A DNA stretch of 64,000 nt, from NCBI RefSeq assembly GCF_023078275.1, contig NC_062983.1:1667001-1731000 (forward strand), given 5' to 3'. Positions within the stretch are counted from its first letter, which is position 1. The number at the start of each line of letters is the position of its first letter. The notes below the pieces were generated by a model. The model was not told where the DNA came from. It did not search any database and worked only from the letters and a program-made list of their open reading frames with translations. Position numbers and translations under genes: made by a program. Below, piece by piece: positions 1 through 11,722 of this stretch. Origin of the DNA: Leguminivora glycinivorella (Eukaryota > Arthropoda > Insecta > Lepidoptera > Tortricidae).

Positions 1-1590
1 CATTACCGAGGTATGGCCAAACCAAGACTCAGTAATAATTGAGTTTCATTGAAGAGGTAAAGGGGTTAGCGCTCCTCCAATAGATTATATTATCGTTGGC
101 CCCGATACAAGACTATCTCATCCATATAAAAATATATAGTTGTTTAATATATACAGGAGTCTTAGACGACTTGTACCAGTAAACGATGAATACAATTATC
201 GTCAACCGGAGGTTAATAACTTATTATAAGGATCTAAACGGCTTTTGTGTGTGATATCCGGCCAGATTCCGATAATGAGCCATATAACAGTCCATGATCA
301 CACGCGTCTCTAATATAGTAGAGGGGAGGTTAGTAAACGTTTTGTATGAATCATAAGATTACTACAAACAAGATACTTAGCAGCTCCACTACACGTGTTA
401 CGCCACCGTAGCCCTCCTTTTCAAAGATTACTTTCAGTGGGTACGTGACCTAAGGAGAAGCCCTCTTCAAAGAAACAGAGACGGGGGCCCTATAATAAAA
501 CACATGGTTCGTATTTCCTCAACCTGGAATAGAACCATCGCTCAGCTTAATATTACATGAATATAAATTTGGGTAGTACCGAAACCTTTGTCATAGCTGG
601 AATAAGTCAATATGAAGACAGTTCCAGATATAACTAAAATTACCTCATTGTCAAAACAGCCACATGTATAATAAAGCCACTGTGACCGGTTTCAACAACT
701 ACAAATTAGCAAATAAATATAATATTATTTCAAATGAACGTATCGGCCGCACGAATGACTTGATTCAAAATGACACGTGAATTGGGTACGTATAAAATTC
801 GAATTATAGAATATCACACCCACAATAGCATTTCATGACTCCTGAATTTCATAGCATAATAGCTGTTTGCGAATCATGCTGACTCGAAATTGAATTTTAC
901 GTAAGACCATAAATATCTATGCCAATCTGTTTAATGAATGATGCGTTAATAATAAATATAACATTACACCTTAGCAATGTCATTGTAATGCACTGCAAAT
1001 GATTCATGATTCGCAACCAGCCAAAGCTGAATTAACGTGTGCGAAATATAGATATATGGATAGCTTGAAGCTATGTATGTACTCGTGTGTATTTGAATAT
1101 TGTTCTTATAGTGAAATAAATGTGAATTACTATATTAGAACTTGGATACGAAATATATTGGATAAACGCCTACATAACTATATGGTACCTAACATCTTAC
1201 ATCTAAAATGAATACGTTATCATGATCATTAAGTAGGTGTCAAATATTATTAATTATCAAACAGATGGCTTTACCAGATAATCAAAGGGTCTCGCAATAT
1301 CAATAATAGAGTCAGGAATAACTTCATTTGTCATGAGAAACGTCTACTTTCACAGTCAATGACTAGACATGTAAATCAATAATTATCATTAATAAATACG
1401 TGTGTGGCTGAACCGCAATAATGGAAATATACAAATATGCTTAACACGTGTCTTAATCTTAAACAAATATGCCGCAATCAATCTAATCATTTAAGTAAAT
1501 AAAACGTACCTAACGTCAAAACTACCCCGCCTAAAATCTCGGAACACGCGGTATAGTTACATTCTACGCAAGTAAATCATCTAGGTCGCC
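1..1590. other. AT-rich stretch with no recognised gene
   Basis: I see no convincing coding region, RNA gene or repeat with clear ends in this stretch. The 70-codon open frame at 999-1211 has a composition no different from its surroundings and no recognisable motif. Confidence 0.5.
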
Positions 1591-1833
1591 GCATAGACTA
1601 TAGCGTCAGGGTTGACGAACGCTGTCCGAAGATCTCACGGTTCATGACGATGAAGACGGAGTGGCTCACGCGTAGCTCGTTGTAAAGAAACTTGCGTCTG
1701 ACGCCCGTCGTGGCAGAGGAGGCCTATCGTAGCGCCGTAGTAAAGCTCTGCATGTCGCCGATGGCATCAGGCTCGCACCCGCAACCGCTCGTGAACCGGA
1801 AATAGAAATAAAATTGTGTTTATAACATATCTA

Positions 1834-1985
1834 AATATTTGTTCCTGAGTCAGGGATATTTTCTATGTATGTAAGTATTTATATTTTATATATAAGTCAT
1901 TGTCTGAGTTCCCACAAGACAATCCTTCGACCTAGCAGGACTAATCTGTAAAAGTGTACCATAATATCTATTTATTTATTTTATT
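1834..1985 (+). repeat. 3' half of the tRNA-derived SINE
   Basis: The segment contains the conserved body of the SINE seen complete at 5871 and 7710 (TTTGTTCCTGAGTCA, then TTTTCTATGTAT) and ends in an ATTTATTTATTT tail. The tRNA-like head with A and B boxes is absent, so this is a truncated, diverged copy. Confidence 0.5.
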
Positions 1986-3207
1986 TTATTAGTTTAGTTT
2001 GATAGTTCCGATTAAAATAAAACGTGAAACCTATAAATACTGCACAATGTAATAAGATGGTTAAGAATATGGGCATTACCTTTACACCCTAGAGTGATCA
2101 TCATTTCGATATTTAATTATAAATTATAATCATACCATAAATGGGACATCAATATTAAATTACTTCTCTTAATTAAATAAATAATAAATTACCGTTTACA
2201 GCACGATCCAGGCTTAGATTATGCTCAGTATGACGACCTAGGGGAGTATGTCAAATTTTACACAAAATATGAAATCAATCAATCATGATTAAGAGAAATA
2301 TCAATTCAGAACCAACGCACCGTTTGTATTGTCTTCGGTAATACTCCATTTTGCATTTACACGTCCTAGTCACGGCGCCTTGGCTAGATGCCGACGGGGA
2401 GCACCTTGGCCTGATGTATTTTGTAGTCGGCCCAAGAGGACGATAACGTGACGCAGGCTGGAGCACCCAGGAACATCCATGTAGACTCGCATGTCCATGT
2501 AGAAGGGTCCTCAAGGCCTCTCGATACACTGGTAGAATGGAGAACTTGTAATCCGCTGACAGATGTGCTCGTCGATTCTCCTCGCCCATGGACCGAGAAT
2601 TTGAGAAATAAACAATTTAAATAATATAGTAAATAAAGGATTGCAATTACCTACAACGTCCGTTTATTTCAAATCCTATAGGTACTATTTATTTACGTTT
2701 ATTTATATTAGGTGATATTACGATTAAAGTAACTACTTGATAAATTTATGGACGTTTGAATGAAACAACTTAACGCTACCTAAAACTTTATCGGACACAT
2801 CTACAATTTAAGTAAACCACCGAAAACCATACATACACTACTCAGTTCTATAATCAAATTGAATGTAATAATTATGTCGTAACCATTATAAAAATCACGC
2901 AGATAAACAAATCACTAGTAGCACCAGAAGGCTGCAAGCATACTGCCGCTATTTATAGACTATCTACTTCTACCATATCTGTACACGTAACTATATAGAC
3001 ACCTACTCTACAACATATTACCAAATATAACACACACATGATTGCAATTTACTTCTACAAACCCTGGTAAATATTACAAAATCACGCGGGTAATCATATC
3101 GCTAGTAATACTAAAAAGGTTGCAAATACATGACCGGTTTTTATGATAGTACTATTCCTCTACAGCTTCTACGCGTATAAGGGACAGATTACTATAAACA
3201 TACATAC

Positions 3208-3470
3208 TTTGAGACTTACTTCCGTGAAACCAGTGCCTACGCCAAATCTTGGGATTAGTTGTCAAAGCGGACCCCAAGCTCCCATGAGCCGTGGCAAATG
3301 CCGAGATAACGCAAAGAGGATAATGATGACGTTGAAACTTACTTCCGTGAAACTAGTGCCTACGCCAAATCTTGGGATTAGTTGTCAAAGCGGACCCCAA
3401 GCTCCCATGAGCCGTGGCAAATGCCGAGATAACGCAAGGAGGATAATGATGACTTTGAGACTTACTTTCA
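3208..3470 (+). repeat. Tandem pair of a 123-bp LINE 3'-tail-like unit
   Basis: A 123-bp unit is repeated at 3208-3330 and 3331-3453, followed by the first bases of a third copy. Each unit contains CTTGGGATTAGTTGTCAAAG and ends in a GATAATGATGA run, a tail type used by lepidopteran LINEs. The two units differ at only a few positions. The open frame crossing both is a by-product of the duplication. Confidence 0.6.
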
Positions 3471-5064
3471 ACTCCGATTGTACGCACTAACCCAATAATA
3501 CGTTCACTCTTCATAATCGTTCCCGAACTCCGACCCACGTATATTATTTATAAATCGTCAAAACACAAACAAGTATCCGTTACACTGTTAAAAAATCAAA
3601 CTAAACTGAGAATATTCACTTCGAACGTTATAGCATAGCTGGCAAACTAAAACAATCAACAAGATTTAATTTATTGCAAAATACAAGGTATAAGCTAACG
3701 TGACCTATGGAACTACCCGCCATTCATTCAAGACAAATATTACGTTCTGTTTTCACTACGCCCATTATGTTTTGTTTATGCTATGACGAACTATATCAAA
3801 CCAAATACAATCCTACTAATAAATACGCGGTCACTATAACCTATGGATGTGCACAAAGTTGATTAACAACCAACAACTCAATATTTAAATTAACGTACCA
3901 TGCCAGTGTTATCCAATGTCACGTCCACCTCGAAGTAGGTAGACTTACGTGGCTCCACTCGCCCACGTGAATGTAGAAGCCCCAACCATGTGCCGTCTAT
4001 CTTTGACACAAGCTCTGTCCTAGTCTCCCTCACAAGGCGATAGCAATTAGATACTCGCGCCCATGTTAGGACTATATGACGTGTCTCGGTCAGCATGCCT
4101 TCAGGTTTAATAATACTGAATACTCACAGTAATCATGACGCTAATGATAAGTAGTCGTTGTGGAAGCTGCCTCGATAGCCACGCTGTCTTTGGAATTCCT
4201 CACGAAGATAATAGGTAGCACGTAGATATTTACGCCCATAGTTAACTATGTAACTTACATTTCAACCGACATGGCTGCAGACTATTCAACAGTGACCCAG
4301 ATCTTACAGATGGTGTGCTGTAAAGGAAATAGATAAGGAACCTGAACACTCACAGTAACCCCGGCGGAACCAGTGAAACGTAGCTCTTTTGAAACCTCAT
4401 GGCGGCATGATGCTGTCTTTCGCGCCAACGCTCAGTTTGCCACGACATGCCGCATGCAATGTCTCGCCCATCACAGCCGTTGGTTTTCTTCATCCTTTGA
4501 ATCTTCTGATGGCGGATGCTAGACCTCGTATCTGTGAACAAGCTTATTACACGTTTTCCTTACAAACTAACACTCACAGAATTCCCTACTGTCTCGACGC
4601 TCTGCCGACGGAAAAAGCCCCTAACTCCCCCGTGTCATCCATCTTATCACCTCGGTTGCTCCCCGTAGTTCCTACCAATTCCTAATAGGTCCTATCAAAA
4701 TACCGCGTCCTGATTGGTTAATATCTTCGACGCTAACATATGATTGGTGGTTATAGTTCCCGCGCATTTTAATCGATCTCCCGGCATAACTTTAATAAGA
4801 AGGTCGGTAAAACAGAAATGTCCAATATTTTCAGATCAGTAATTATTTTGTTGAACAAAGATTAGATTAAATAATTTATTTTAAATGTTTACGTAAATTC
4901 CGCAGGGTAGCAAATAATGAATCAAAACGAATCGACCTAATAGTTCCCTACACCATTCATAGATGGCGTTCAATTGAGCGTCACGTCTACAATCCCAAGA
5001 TAACGCGCGAAATTCAATATTGACAAGTTAAATTATCTAACTGAATTAAAACGTTAAATTATTG

Positions 5065-5175
5065 ACTGTAGAGGTCGGTCTGTTACAGGCGGTTATCTCG
5101 TGAGCCAAGTCTAGGTACTTACTGGACTTGTCCTTCTCGGCTTTCACGAGATTCTCATCAATTATAAAACCAATT
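5065..5175 (-). pseudogene. LINE ORF2 C-terminal fragment
   Basis: The minus strand reads a short open stretch ending around KYLDLAHEITA, a motif I know from the C-terminal region of insect LINE polyproteins. Only about 100 bp remains and no ends are visible. Confidence 0.35.
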
Positions 5176-5870
5176 AGACATTAATATTTTATTAAAAAAT
5201 CTAAATAAAGTATCACTAACAAGCTTTTCATAAATTTAATTTTATTACGAGTAAATTGGATAAATACGATCCAAATTAACTTAAAACTTTCCCGTTTTTT
5301 ACCAAAACAAGAAACATTATTACCAAGTTTCCAAGTTTCACAAAGCAAAAGTTTCTAAAGTTAATTACAATTTCGATTCAAATAGGTTTAAAAAAGTAAT
5401 GAATACTTACTTCAAAATAAATCAGTAATGTCCAGAATAAGGGGTGCAATTATTTTGCTCGACGTTTAAAAGATTTAGCACAAAAAAGTAGTTTAACACG
5501 CCTTTCGACTCGTTTCATAAAACAACAATCGTACTTTAATGCCTGTCATTATATACCAGTCACATAAGTATAAAATAACACGAGTGTTTTAATGCCTAAT
5601 TATGTACAGTTGCACACAACTTTATATTCACACATACATACAATTAGACAGATCTAAATTCAAGAAAAAAGTAATAACAACTAGTGATTGACTGTCAGTT
5701 GACTAAAAATGTTCGTTATTTGAAACGAAACAAATGACGATCGATGAATTTCATTATCGCAAATATATGATTCTTTCTTTGTTGTTTGTGTTTTAAGAGG
5801 TGAGTCATAGAACAACAATCGTGTTGTAATGCCTCTCAATATGCAACAGTCACATAAATAACTATTAACA

Positions 5871-6122
5871 GACGACCCGTCTGGCTTAGTCGGTAGTGAC
5901 CCTGCCTGCTAAGCCGCGGTCCTGGGTTCGAATCCCGATAAGGGCATTTATTTGTGTGATGAGCACAGATATTTGTTCCTGAGTCATGGATGTTTTCTAT
6001 GTATATAAGTGTGTATTTATCTATATATGTATGTATATCGTCGCTTAGCACCTATAGTACAAGCCATGCTTAGTTTGGGGCTAAGTTGATCTGTGTAAGG
6101 TGTTCCGAATATATATATTATA
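5871..6122 (+). mobile_element. tRNA-derived SINE, full-length copy
   Basis: The head carries an A-box-like TGGCTTAGTCGG and a B box GGTTCGAATCC in tRNA spacing. A tRNA-unrelated body follows (TTGTTCCTGAGTCATGGATG, later GCTTAGTTTGGGGCTAAGTT), then an AT-rich tail. The same organisation recurs at 7710, 48031 and 53424, with half copies at 1834 and 45830. It would be transcribed by RNA polymerase III from the internal promoter and mobilised by a partner LINE. It is not a working tRNA gene: no acceptor stem can be drawn around the boxes. Confidence 0.8.
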
Positions 6123-6168
6123 ATTTCAAACTGCCTAAGCACCGTTCAGAAACATTAGAAAAATAATT

Positions 6169-6345
6169 AAGGTACAGCGGGGCAAATCTCGACTGGGGGA
6201 GCCATTGTAACTAATCCATTATTTCCATTATTACACTATGATGTTGAGTTCTACATGTATCCAACCGGTGGACACTCTATTTAATAATGCGAGGATTGTA
6301 AAACATGGAAAAAATGGACCAGTTAGATTTGCCCCGCTGTAGCTT
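6169..6345. mobile_element. MITE with long terminal inverted repeats (family G)
   Basis: The ends are inverted copies: GGTACAGCGGGGCAAATCT on the left and AGATTTGCCCCGCTGTAGC on the right, with the inversion extending inward through CCATTATTTCCAT/ATGGAAAAAATGG. There is no ORF. A second copy lies at 44340-44524 and a one-ended copy at 13666, so this is a dispersed non-autonomous DNA element. Confidence 0.75.
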
Positions 6346-7212
6346 ACATTAAATATTTCAATCGGAATGGTCCACAAATTCATATGAAAGTAATAAACTA
6401 GGACTTCACGCTCTTTACGACTCTAGCTCTCAAATGCTGATAGTGTTGGGAAAAGTGTATCGAATAGTTGCACACAGAGTTCCGGAATTCCTTCGTTTTG
6501 CTATAAAAGATTCCGTACACCGCGTTTTTTTGTTTTCCGTTAAATTCGCCACATTTGTAAATTTCGAAAAAAAAAAACATTGTCTTTAACATAATTAAAT
6601 GTCTTAAGCGAATATAAATTTATTTTTTAAATAACTCGATAACAGTAAGAGTTACTTAAGACACTAGTTTCTTAGGGAAATTAATTATATTAGACCTAAA
6701 ATGCCTTCCCTTAACGTTAACGGAAATCAATAAAAACAGATTGTAAATCACTTTATATTTTAAACACGATTGAAAAAAAAAAAAAAAAAACAAGAAACAG
6801 TAACAGTAGTAGGTACAATCGCACAAAAATGTGAATTACTACCCTACGGTTGAGGTTCGTTTGAATGTCATGAGACAAGGTCTATTTCCCCTTGCAAAAA
6901 TATTATTTCAGTGAAAATTGCTGTGTCTATATATGACATTTACGTCATGCCATGTGTCAAGTCGATCTTAGCGGTCATTAGAGCTCACAGAAACTTTTGT
7001 CAAAACTGGCAGACCACTTTCTTAGCCCACTGTACAGACCTACTAAAGGAAAAACCAAAAGCCGAAGTCATTGCTTGTTAGCTGGCTAGCGTTTGGGTAG
7101 TAAAACGCTTACCTATATTCCCGAAAGAAATGAAATGGTTCAAGTTTCAGTACTACACAAGCAGATTTTATTATTAAAGTAGATGTGGGTTTTATAGTTT
7201 ATAACGACATGA

Positions 7213-7398
7213 TTGAAGATCCGCAAACTCTGTAGTTGTGTTGTGTATTTTGGTCATATCATGCGAAACGAGAAGTATGAACTCCTTCAACTTATTATCC
7301 AGGGCAAGATTCAAGGGAAGCGATCATCTGGACGACGACTTAACTCCTGGCTCAAAAATCCACATGGTTTAATCCACAAATGTCATATATTACTATAG
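7213..7398 (+). pseudogene. LINE reverse-transcriptase C-terminal fragment
   Basis: The open frame carries YFGHIMRNEKYELLQLIIQG followed by KIQGKRSSGRR and SWLKN, the signature tail of many arthropod LINE ORF2 proteins. No reverse-transcriptase core is present. It is a short dead fragment. Confidence 0.65.
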
Positions 7399-7700
7399 AT
7401 CAAGCAAACGTATCTACTTATCGTGTTAAATGAACTCAGTAAAATCCAATTGTGTCTTAATTCGTAGCTTGTAGCTTTCGGGCGTCTATTTTTGTAAGTT
7501 AAAGTCAACAAAAATATTAAAATGCCTCGTTACCTGATATTTAATTGCAATAACACAAAAATTATGAACATTCAAGGGCTTGAGACATATTTAAAATCAC
7601 AGGCAAGTAACAATTTCAGTACAAAATCTGACACGCTCGGCAAATAGATGAACTTGTTTCTTCTAAATCTAGTTCTGTGGTTTAATCAAAGCACTCGCTC

Positions 7701-8031
7701 ATTATTCCGACGACCGGTCTGGCTCAGTCGGTAGTGATCCTGCCTGCTAAGCCGCTGTCCTGGGTTCGAATCCCGGTAAGGGCATTTATTTGTGTGATGA
7801 GCACAGATATTTGTTCCTGAGTCATGATGTTTTCTATGTATATAAATATGTATTTATTTAATTATGTACATCGTCGCTTACTTTTTGGCACTTTTTGGCA
7901 ACTGGATATGAAAATGTAAGTTTGAGTCATTGTTTATAATACATATCTGACACACCCATAGTACAAGCTTTGCTTAGTTTGGGACTAAGTCGATCTGTGC
8001 AAGGTGTCCCCAATATTTATTTATTATTCCG
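7701..8031 (+). mobile_element. tRNA-derived SINE with 9-bp target-site duplication
   Basis: The element runs from 7710 to about 8022 and is flanked by the direct repeat ATTATTCCG at 7701-7709 and 8023-8031. It has intact A and B box sequences (GGCTCAGTCGGTAG, GGTTCGAATCC). Compared with the copy at 5871 it has about 70 bp of extra sequence near 7880-7955, including a doubled CTTTTTGGCA. The clean duplication supports insertion by target-primed reverse transcription. Confidence 0.85.
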
Positions 8032-8165
8032 CGCGGCTGTATAATACTTCTAAAGTTTAGTCCGTATATTCCTTATGGTAGCCAACCTCCGGTAGGAGAT
8101 GGCACTGGAAGAAGAAGAAGAATTGAAGATCCGCTTCTTTTCATGTTGGTAACAGTTCTGTGTGC

Positions 8166-8300
8166 GTAGCCGAATGGCACAAACCCTCACGAAACGCTCA
8201 TAGATATCTATCTCTGTCGCTCTTGCGTATTGGCGCGACAGTGCTACTCTTTCGCGGCGTTTCGTTTTCGTTTCGCGTCGCAGAAATGCCATTCGGCTAC
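8166..8300. mobile_element. Short fold-back MITE
   Basis: The terminal inverted repeat GTAGCCGAATGGCA sits at 8166-8179 and its exact complement ends at 8300. The 135-bp interior is GC-richer than the flanks. The minus-strand open frame that covers it (8050-8319) is explained by this element and is not a gene. Confidence 0.7.
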
Positions 8301-8536
8301 GGCACCTGTTGCTACACAAAAATTTAAGCTGCAGTTAACATCAAATTTCTCTTGTATCGAATTTTCCCACCCCTACTCATCGATATAATAGAATATTTGC
8401 AATAACATTATGTCAGTTTAGCGTTTTCGTATTCCTTTGAACGAAACTTTCCACTTAATGTGCATTTTGTGCGAATATACGAATAAAAGTTTAGTTTTGC
8501 ATAGGAGGAGCATTTTGTCGAGTTTACAAGACTTTT

Positions 8537-9001
8537 GAATACGTATAAACTTTACGAAATATAAAAATAATATTCAGAGTATGTCCGGAAAGAAAGGAGT
8601 CGTGGAATGTATGTATGTATAAAATCTTTATTGTTACAAAACACAAAACATAAGTATGACACGTATGTGTATTTATATATTGTGTGACTCTTTTTTTCCG
8701 CACAGACTAAATCTTTAATAATGTTTAGGTAGTTCTAAACATATAATATGAGATTGTGATTATTATGAATACGTATAAACTTTACGAAATATAAAAATAA
8801 TATTCAGAGTATGTCCGGAAAGAAAGGAGTCGTGGAATGTATGTATGTATAAAATCTTTATTATTACCAAACACAATACATAAGTATGACACGTATGATG
8901 GTGTGTATTTATATATTGTGTGACTCTTTTTTTCCGCACAGACTAAATCTATTAATGTTTAGGTAGATTGTTTTAAACATAGATGAGATTGTGATTATTA
9001 T
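8537..9001. repeat. Tandem duplication of a ~230-bp unit
   Basis: A unit starting GAATACGTATAAACTTTACG occurs at 8537-8766 and again at 8767-9001 with few differences. Both copies keep ATGTATGTATGTATAAAATC and a CTTTTTTTCCGCACAG block. The unit has no ORF. Confidence 0.8.
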
Positions 9002-9151
9002 GTGAGAATGCTTTACTCGAAATCTGACTGCAAAATCCAAGAATGGTAACAAAATAGGACCGAATACTTATTTTGAACGTCCTAAATGAATGGTCGTATT
9101 TTTGTAAAACTTAATGCAGCAATTGACATAATGCTGTTGACAATTGACATA

Positions 9152-9260
9152 AGTTGGCAGAGCGCTGGAGTATCATTCGATCCAAAGGCCGTGAGTTCAA
9201 GTCTCACCCAAGGAAGACATTTTTCACTTTTAAATTTGTTCTAAGCCAGGCCACATTTGT
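9152..9260 (+). repeat. Second tRNA-derived repeat (tRNA-like head)
   Basis: A tRNA-like head reads TTGGCAGAGCGCTGGAGTA with a B-box-like GAGTTCAAGTCTCACC about 40 bases later, followed by a non-tRNA body. It differs from the SINE at 5871. I judge it a SINE fragment rather than a tRNA because no anticodon arm or acceptor pairing is evident. Confidence 0.5.
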
Positions 9261-9349
9261 TTGTTTTTTAGTTAAAATAATAATTATGTAGTTTGATATC
9301 AGTATTCAAAATATATCATTCCAAGGTCAGTTTACTTTTGAAATGACCT

Positions 9350-11355
9350 GGCCCCTGTTTCAAAAAGGCTACAATTGTCAGTGACATATGTCGAGCGACA
9401 ATTGTCGATGACAGGTGACAAATTACAATTTTATAAAATATTTTCTATAGAATTGCTTACAAACATGACAGGCATTTTGCTACAATTGTATGTATTACAA
9501 TTATGTTGTGAAACAATAATTATTATTTCTAGGCGACATATTTGTAGAATTGTCGGTGAATCTCGACAGGAGGATTAAGATGTGTCGAATTGTGTGACAA
9601 TTGTAGTAATTTGTGGTTGACATACGCGTTGTTCAAAATGGCTGCCCATGCGAGTAGTATAATGACACTATTTATTAGTGATAGTGACAGTAATTCCTAC
9701 TTAGGTTTTCGTACTTCGTTAGGAGTTCCTGTTACTTCGCCGTCGATATAAGTTTCAATAATGCTACGTAAATATGAAATTAAATTTGTAGCAAACTACG
9801 GATATCTCAATTTATTTTTATCATTGTACCATCGGCAGCAATGTTAGTACCTTATTACAAGGGCATAAAGCCTACCGATGATTAGTTAAGAGTGTTGCTG
9901 TTAGTAAACGCTATTGGCCCCTTCGTAACATTATTAGTACTTAGGTATATTTTTAAGATTTCTCTGCGTTATATGTATTATTATACTAAATTGTGTTTTT
10001 AAACTTATGTATCATAAAAAATACCACATACTATGTACCTAAATAGCTATCATTAATATTATTTTATACAAATACCCTCAAATTACTTTGAGCGTTTTTA
10101 AATGAACGAGTTACCTTCGTATTTATAGGTACACCGAATTCCAAATTCAAATATTTTTAGTTTAGTTAAGCATTTTAACTAAATTAGTTTAAAATAGCTT
10201 TAATTTGTTTTATTTGTTATTTGTATATTTTTATTGCAGTAATGGTCAATGTTTTTACTTTTTCTTCTTTTATTCACGTTTATAAGAAATAAATTTTATA
10301 TATATCTTAATAATTAATAATTCAAACTTATTAAATACTTAGTATAGTGCCAAGTTAGGTATATATCTTAGATATTTCTATTTCTTTGCCATACACCCGT
10401 TTCAATCAAACGTTGAGCTATTCCTTTATATTTAAGTATTAACTTTCATTGCGGATGTTAATTTGTTATCAAATTTATCAAATAACACGAATTTGCGGTC
10501 GGAAATCAATTTTAAGATAGTCATCTTTCTTATTATATCCATACTGCAATATTGTTTTTGAAACAAAATACTAACACATAACCAATGCCTACTTAATACA
10601 TACACATAAATAATGTTACCGAAGAAAATTATATAATGGTGGGAGAGGATTTAGGTAATGAATAGTTTTAAATAAGTTTTCCCCTCACTAGCTCGGAAAC
10701 ACGTGTTTTGTCCTTTAATACCAGCGGGTAAAAACGCATTTTATCCACTAGTGGGTAAAGCAATTTGACCTTGAATAAGATCAAATTAACTGCTTTAAAG
10801 TTGATAAAAGTAGGTGAATCTAGTAATAAAGATGGTTTACCATCTAGGGAACTACTGGAAGCAGTGATAAACGCATTTTTTGCGTTGTAGTTTCCTCGCT
10901 ATAGTGAGGGGAAAAGTTTTGTGTTACACTCGGGTGCAAATGTATTTTACTTCTCGTGTGTTAAAAAACTCGCAAGTTCAGGATTCTATTCTCGAACCAC
11001 TCGCTTCGCTCGTGGTTCAACTATAGAATCCTTTCACTTGCTCGTTTTTCAATTCCACACTCGGCGTTAAAATACAACTTTGCCCCCTTGTATAACAAAT
11101 AACTATTTATCGAAGTTAACAAAGGCATTTATATTTATAGTCAGCCAATAAACATAAAAATATCCATTAAATAAATTTACTTATTGCCATTTGAGTCAAC
11201 TACTATTAATAATTTGATACATTTATCCCTATGGTTAGTCGTGACAATTGTATTCTACAATTGTCGCACCTGTCAGCGTGGTGAAACCAATAATTCTACA
11301 TATGTAATATTTAGTGACAATTGTCGCACCTGTCACCTATATGAAATTGGGGCGA
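9350..11355. mobile_element. Possible DNA transposon with imperfect inverted ends
   Basis: The left end (GGCCCCTGTTTCA) and right end (TGAAATTGGGGCG) are imperfect inverted repeats. Both termini carry subterminal GACAATTGTC and GACAGGTG motifs in several orientations. The interior has no transposase and contains a later insertion of the 430-bp repeat at 10677-11108. It could instead be two separate short repeats of one family. Confidence 0.35.
10677..11108 (+). repeat. 430-bp dispersed repeat, copy A
   Basis: The copy starts TTTTCCCCTCACTAGCTCGG and ends TATAACAAATAACTATTT. Near-identical copies occur at 46999-47430, 47427-47859 and, inverted, 48431-48863. It contains a fold-back region (TCTCGAACCACTCGC, then CTCGTGGTTCAACTATAGA) and a CTATAGTGAGGGGA that mirrors its own start. 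No ORF is present. Confidence 0.85.
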
Positions 11356-11722
11356 GGTTATTACCCATAATTAAATATACACCCTCCACCGTTATATAAA
11401 CTAATAGTTTCACACGATCCACAATTTTCTTCCAAATTGAATTCTTGAAGTATTAATTATAAACTCATTACCAACTGGCACACGCGATGTGGGATTTAAG
11501 AAAATACTAACTCAAAAAAAGACTTAAGTGCCTTTATTTTTATATAAAGTTATGATGTTTTAAGTAATTTTGATATTTTAGGTACGTGTTAGTGCTAAGT
11601 TTCCATTTGCGTGAATGTTGGGGCTATTAAAGTCTTATGAAGTAAGGTTTTTATGAAATAATTGTGAGTGTAAGTTATTAAAATACTGAAATGTACTTTT
11701 TGTGTACATAACTTTGATTACG

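Larger units (their letters stand above)
1595..4530 (-). pseudogene. Possible fossil multi-exon gene on the minus strand
   Basis: Several GC-rich blocks lie in AT-rich DNA on the minus strand, roughly 4529-4330, 4240-4120, 4095-3899, 2590-2395 and 1795-1600. Two have splice-like edges: a TTGTTCACAG acceptor precedes the first, and the third ends at G|GTACGT, a near-ideal donor. The 4095-3899 block is open throughout and reads like globular protein (for example RVEPRKSTYFEVDVTLDNTG). The first and last blocks have a plausible reading frame interrupted by TGA or TAG codons, as expected for an old decayed copy. I do not recognise the family. The alternative is that these are unrelated GC-rich repeat pieces. 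Confidence 0.28.

Noticed and set aside
3143..3490. 115-aa repetitive protein
   Set aside because: The repeat in the protein only reflects a 123-bp non-coding tandem duplication.
4389..4685. 98-aa plus-strand open frame
   Set aside because: It has no motif, and the minus strand has the splice-like edges; the frame is probably incidental to GC-rich DNA.
5871..5950. tRNA gene at the SINE head (also at 7710 and 9152)
   Set aside because: A and B boxes are present, but no acceptor stem pairs, and the sequence continues into a repeated non-tRNA body.
8050..8319. 89-aa minus-strand open frame as a gene
   Set aside because: It is covered by a 135-bp MITE with exact inverted ends plus a poly-Ser microsatellite run.
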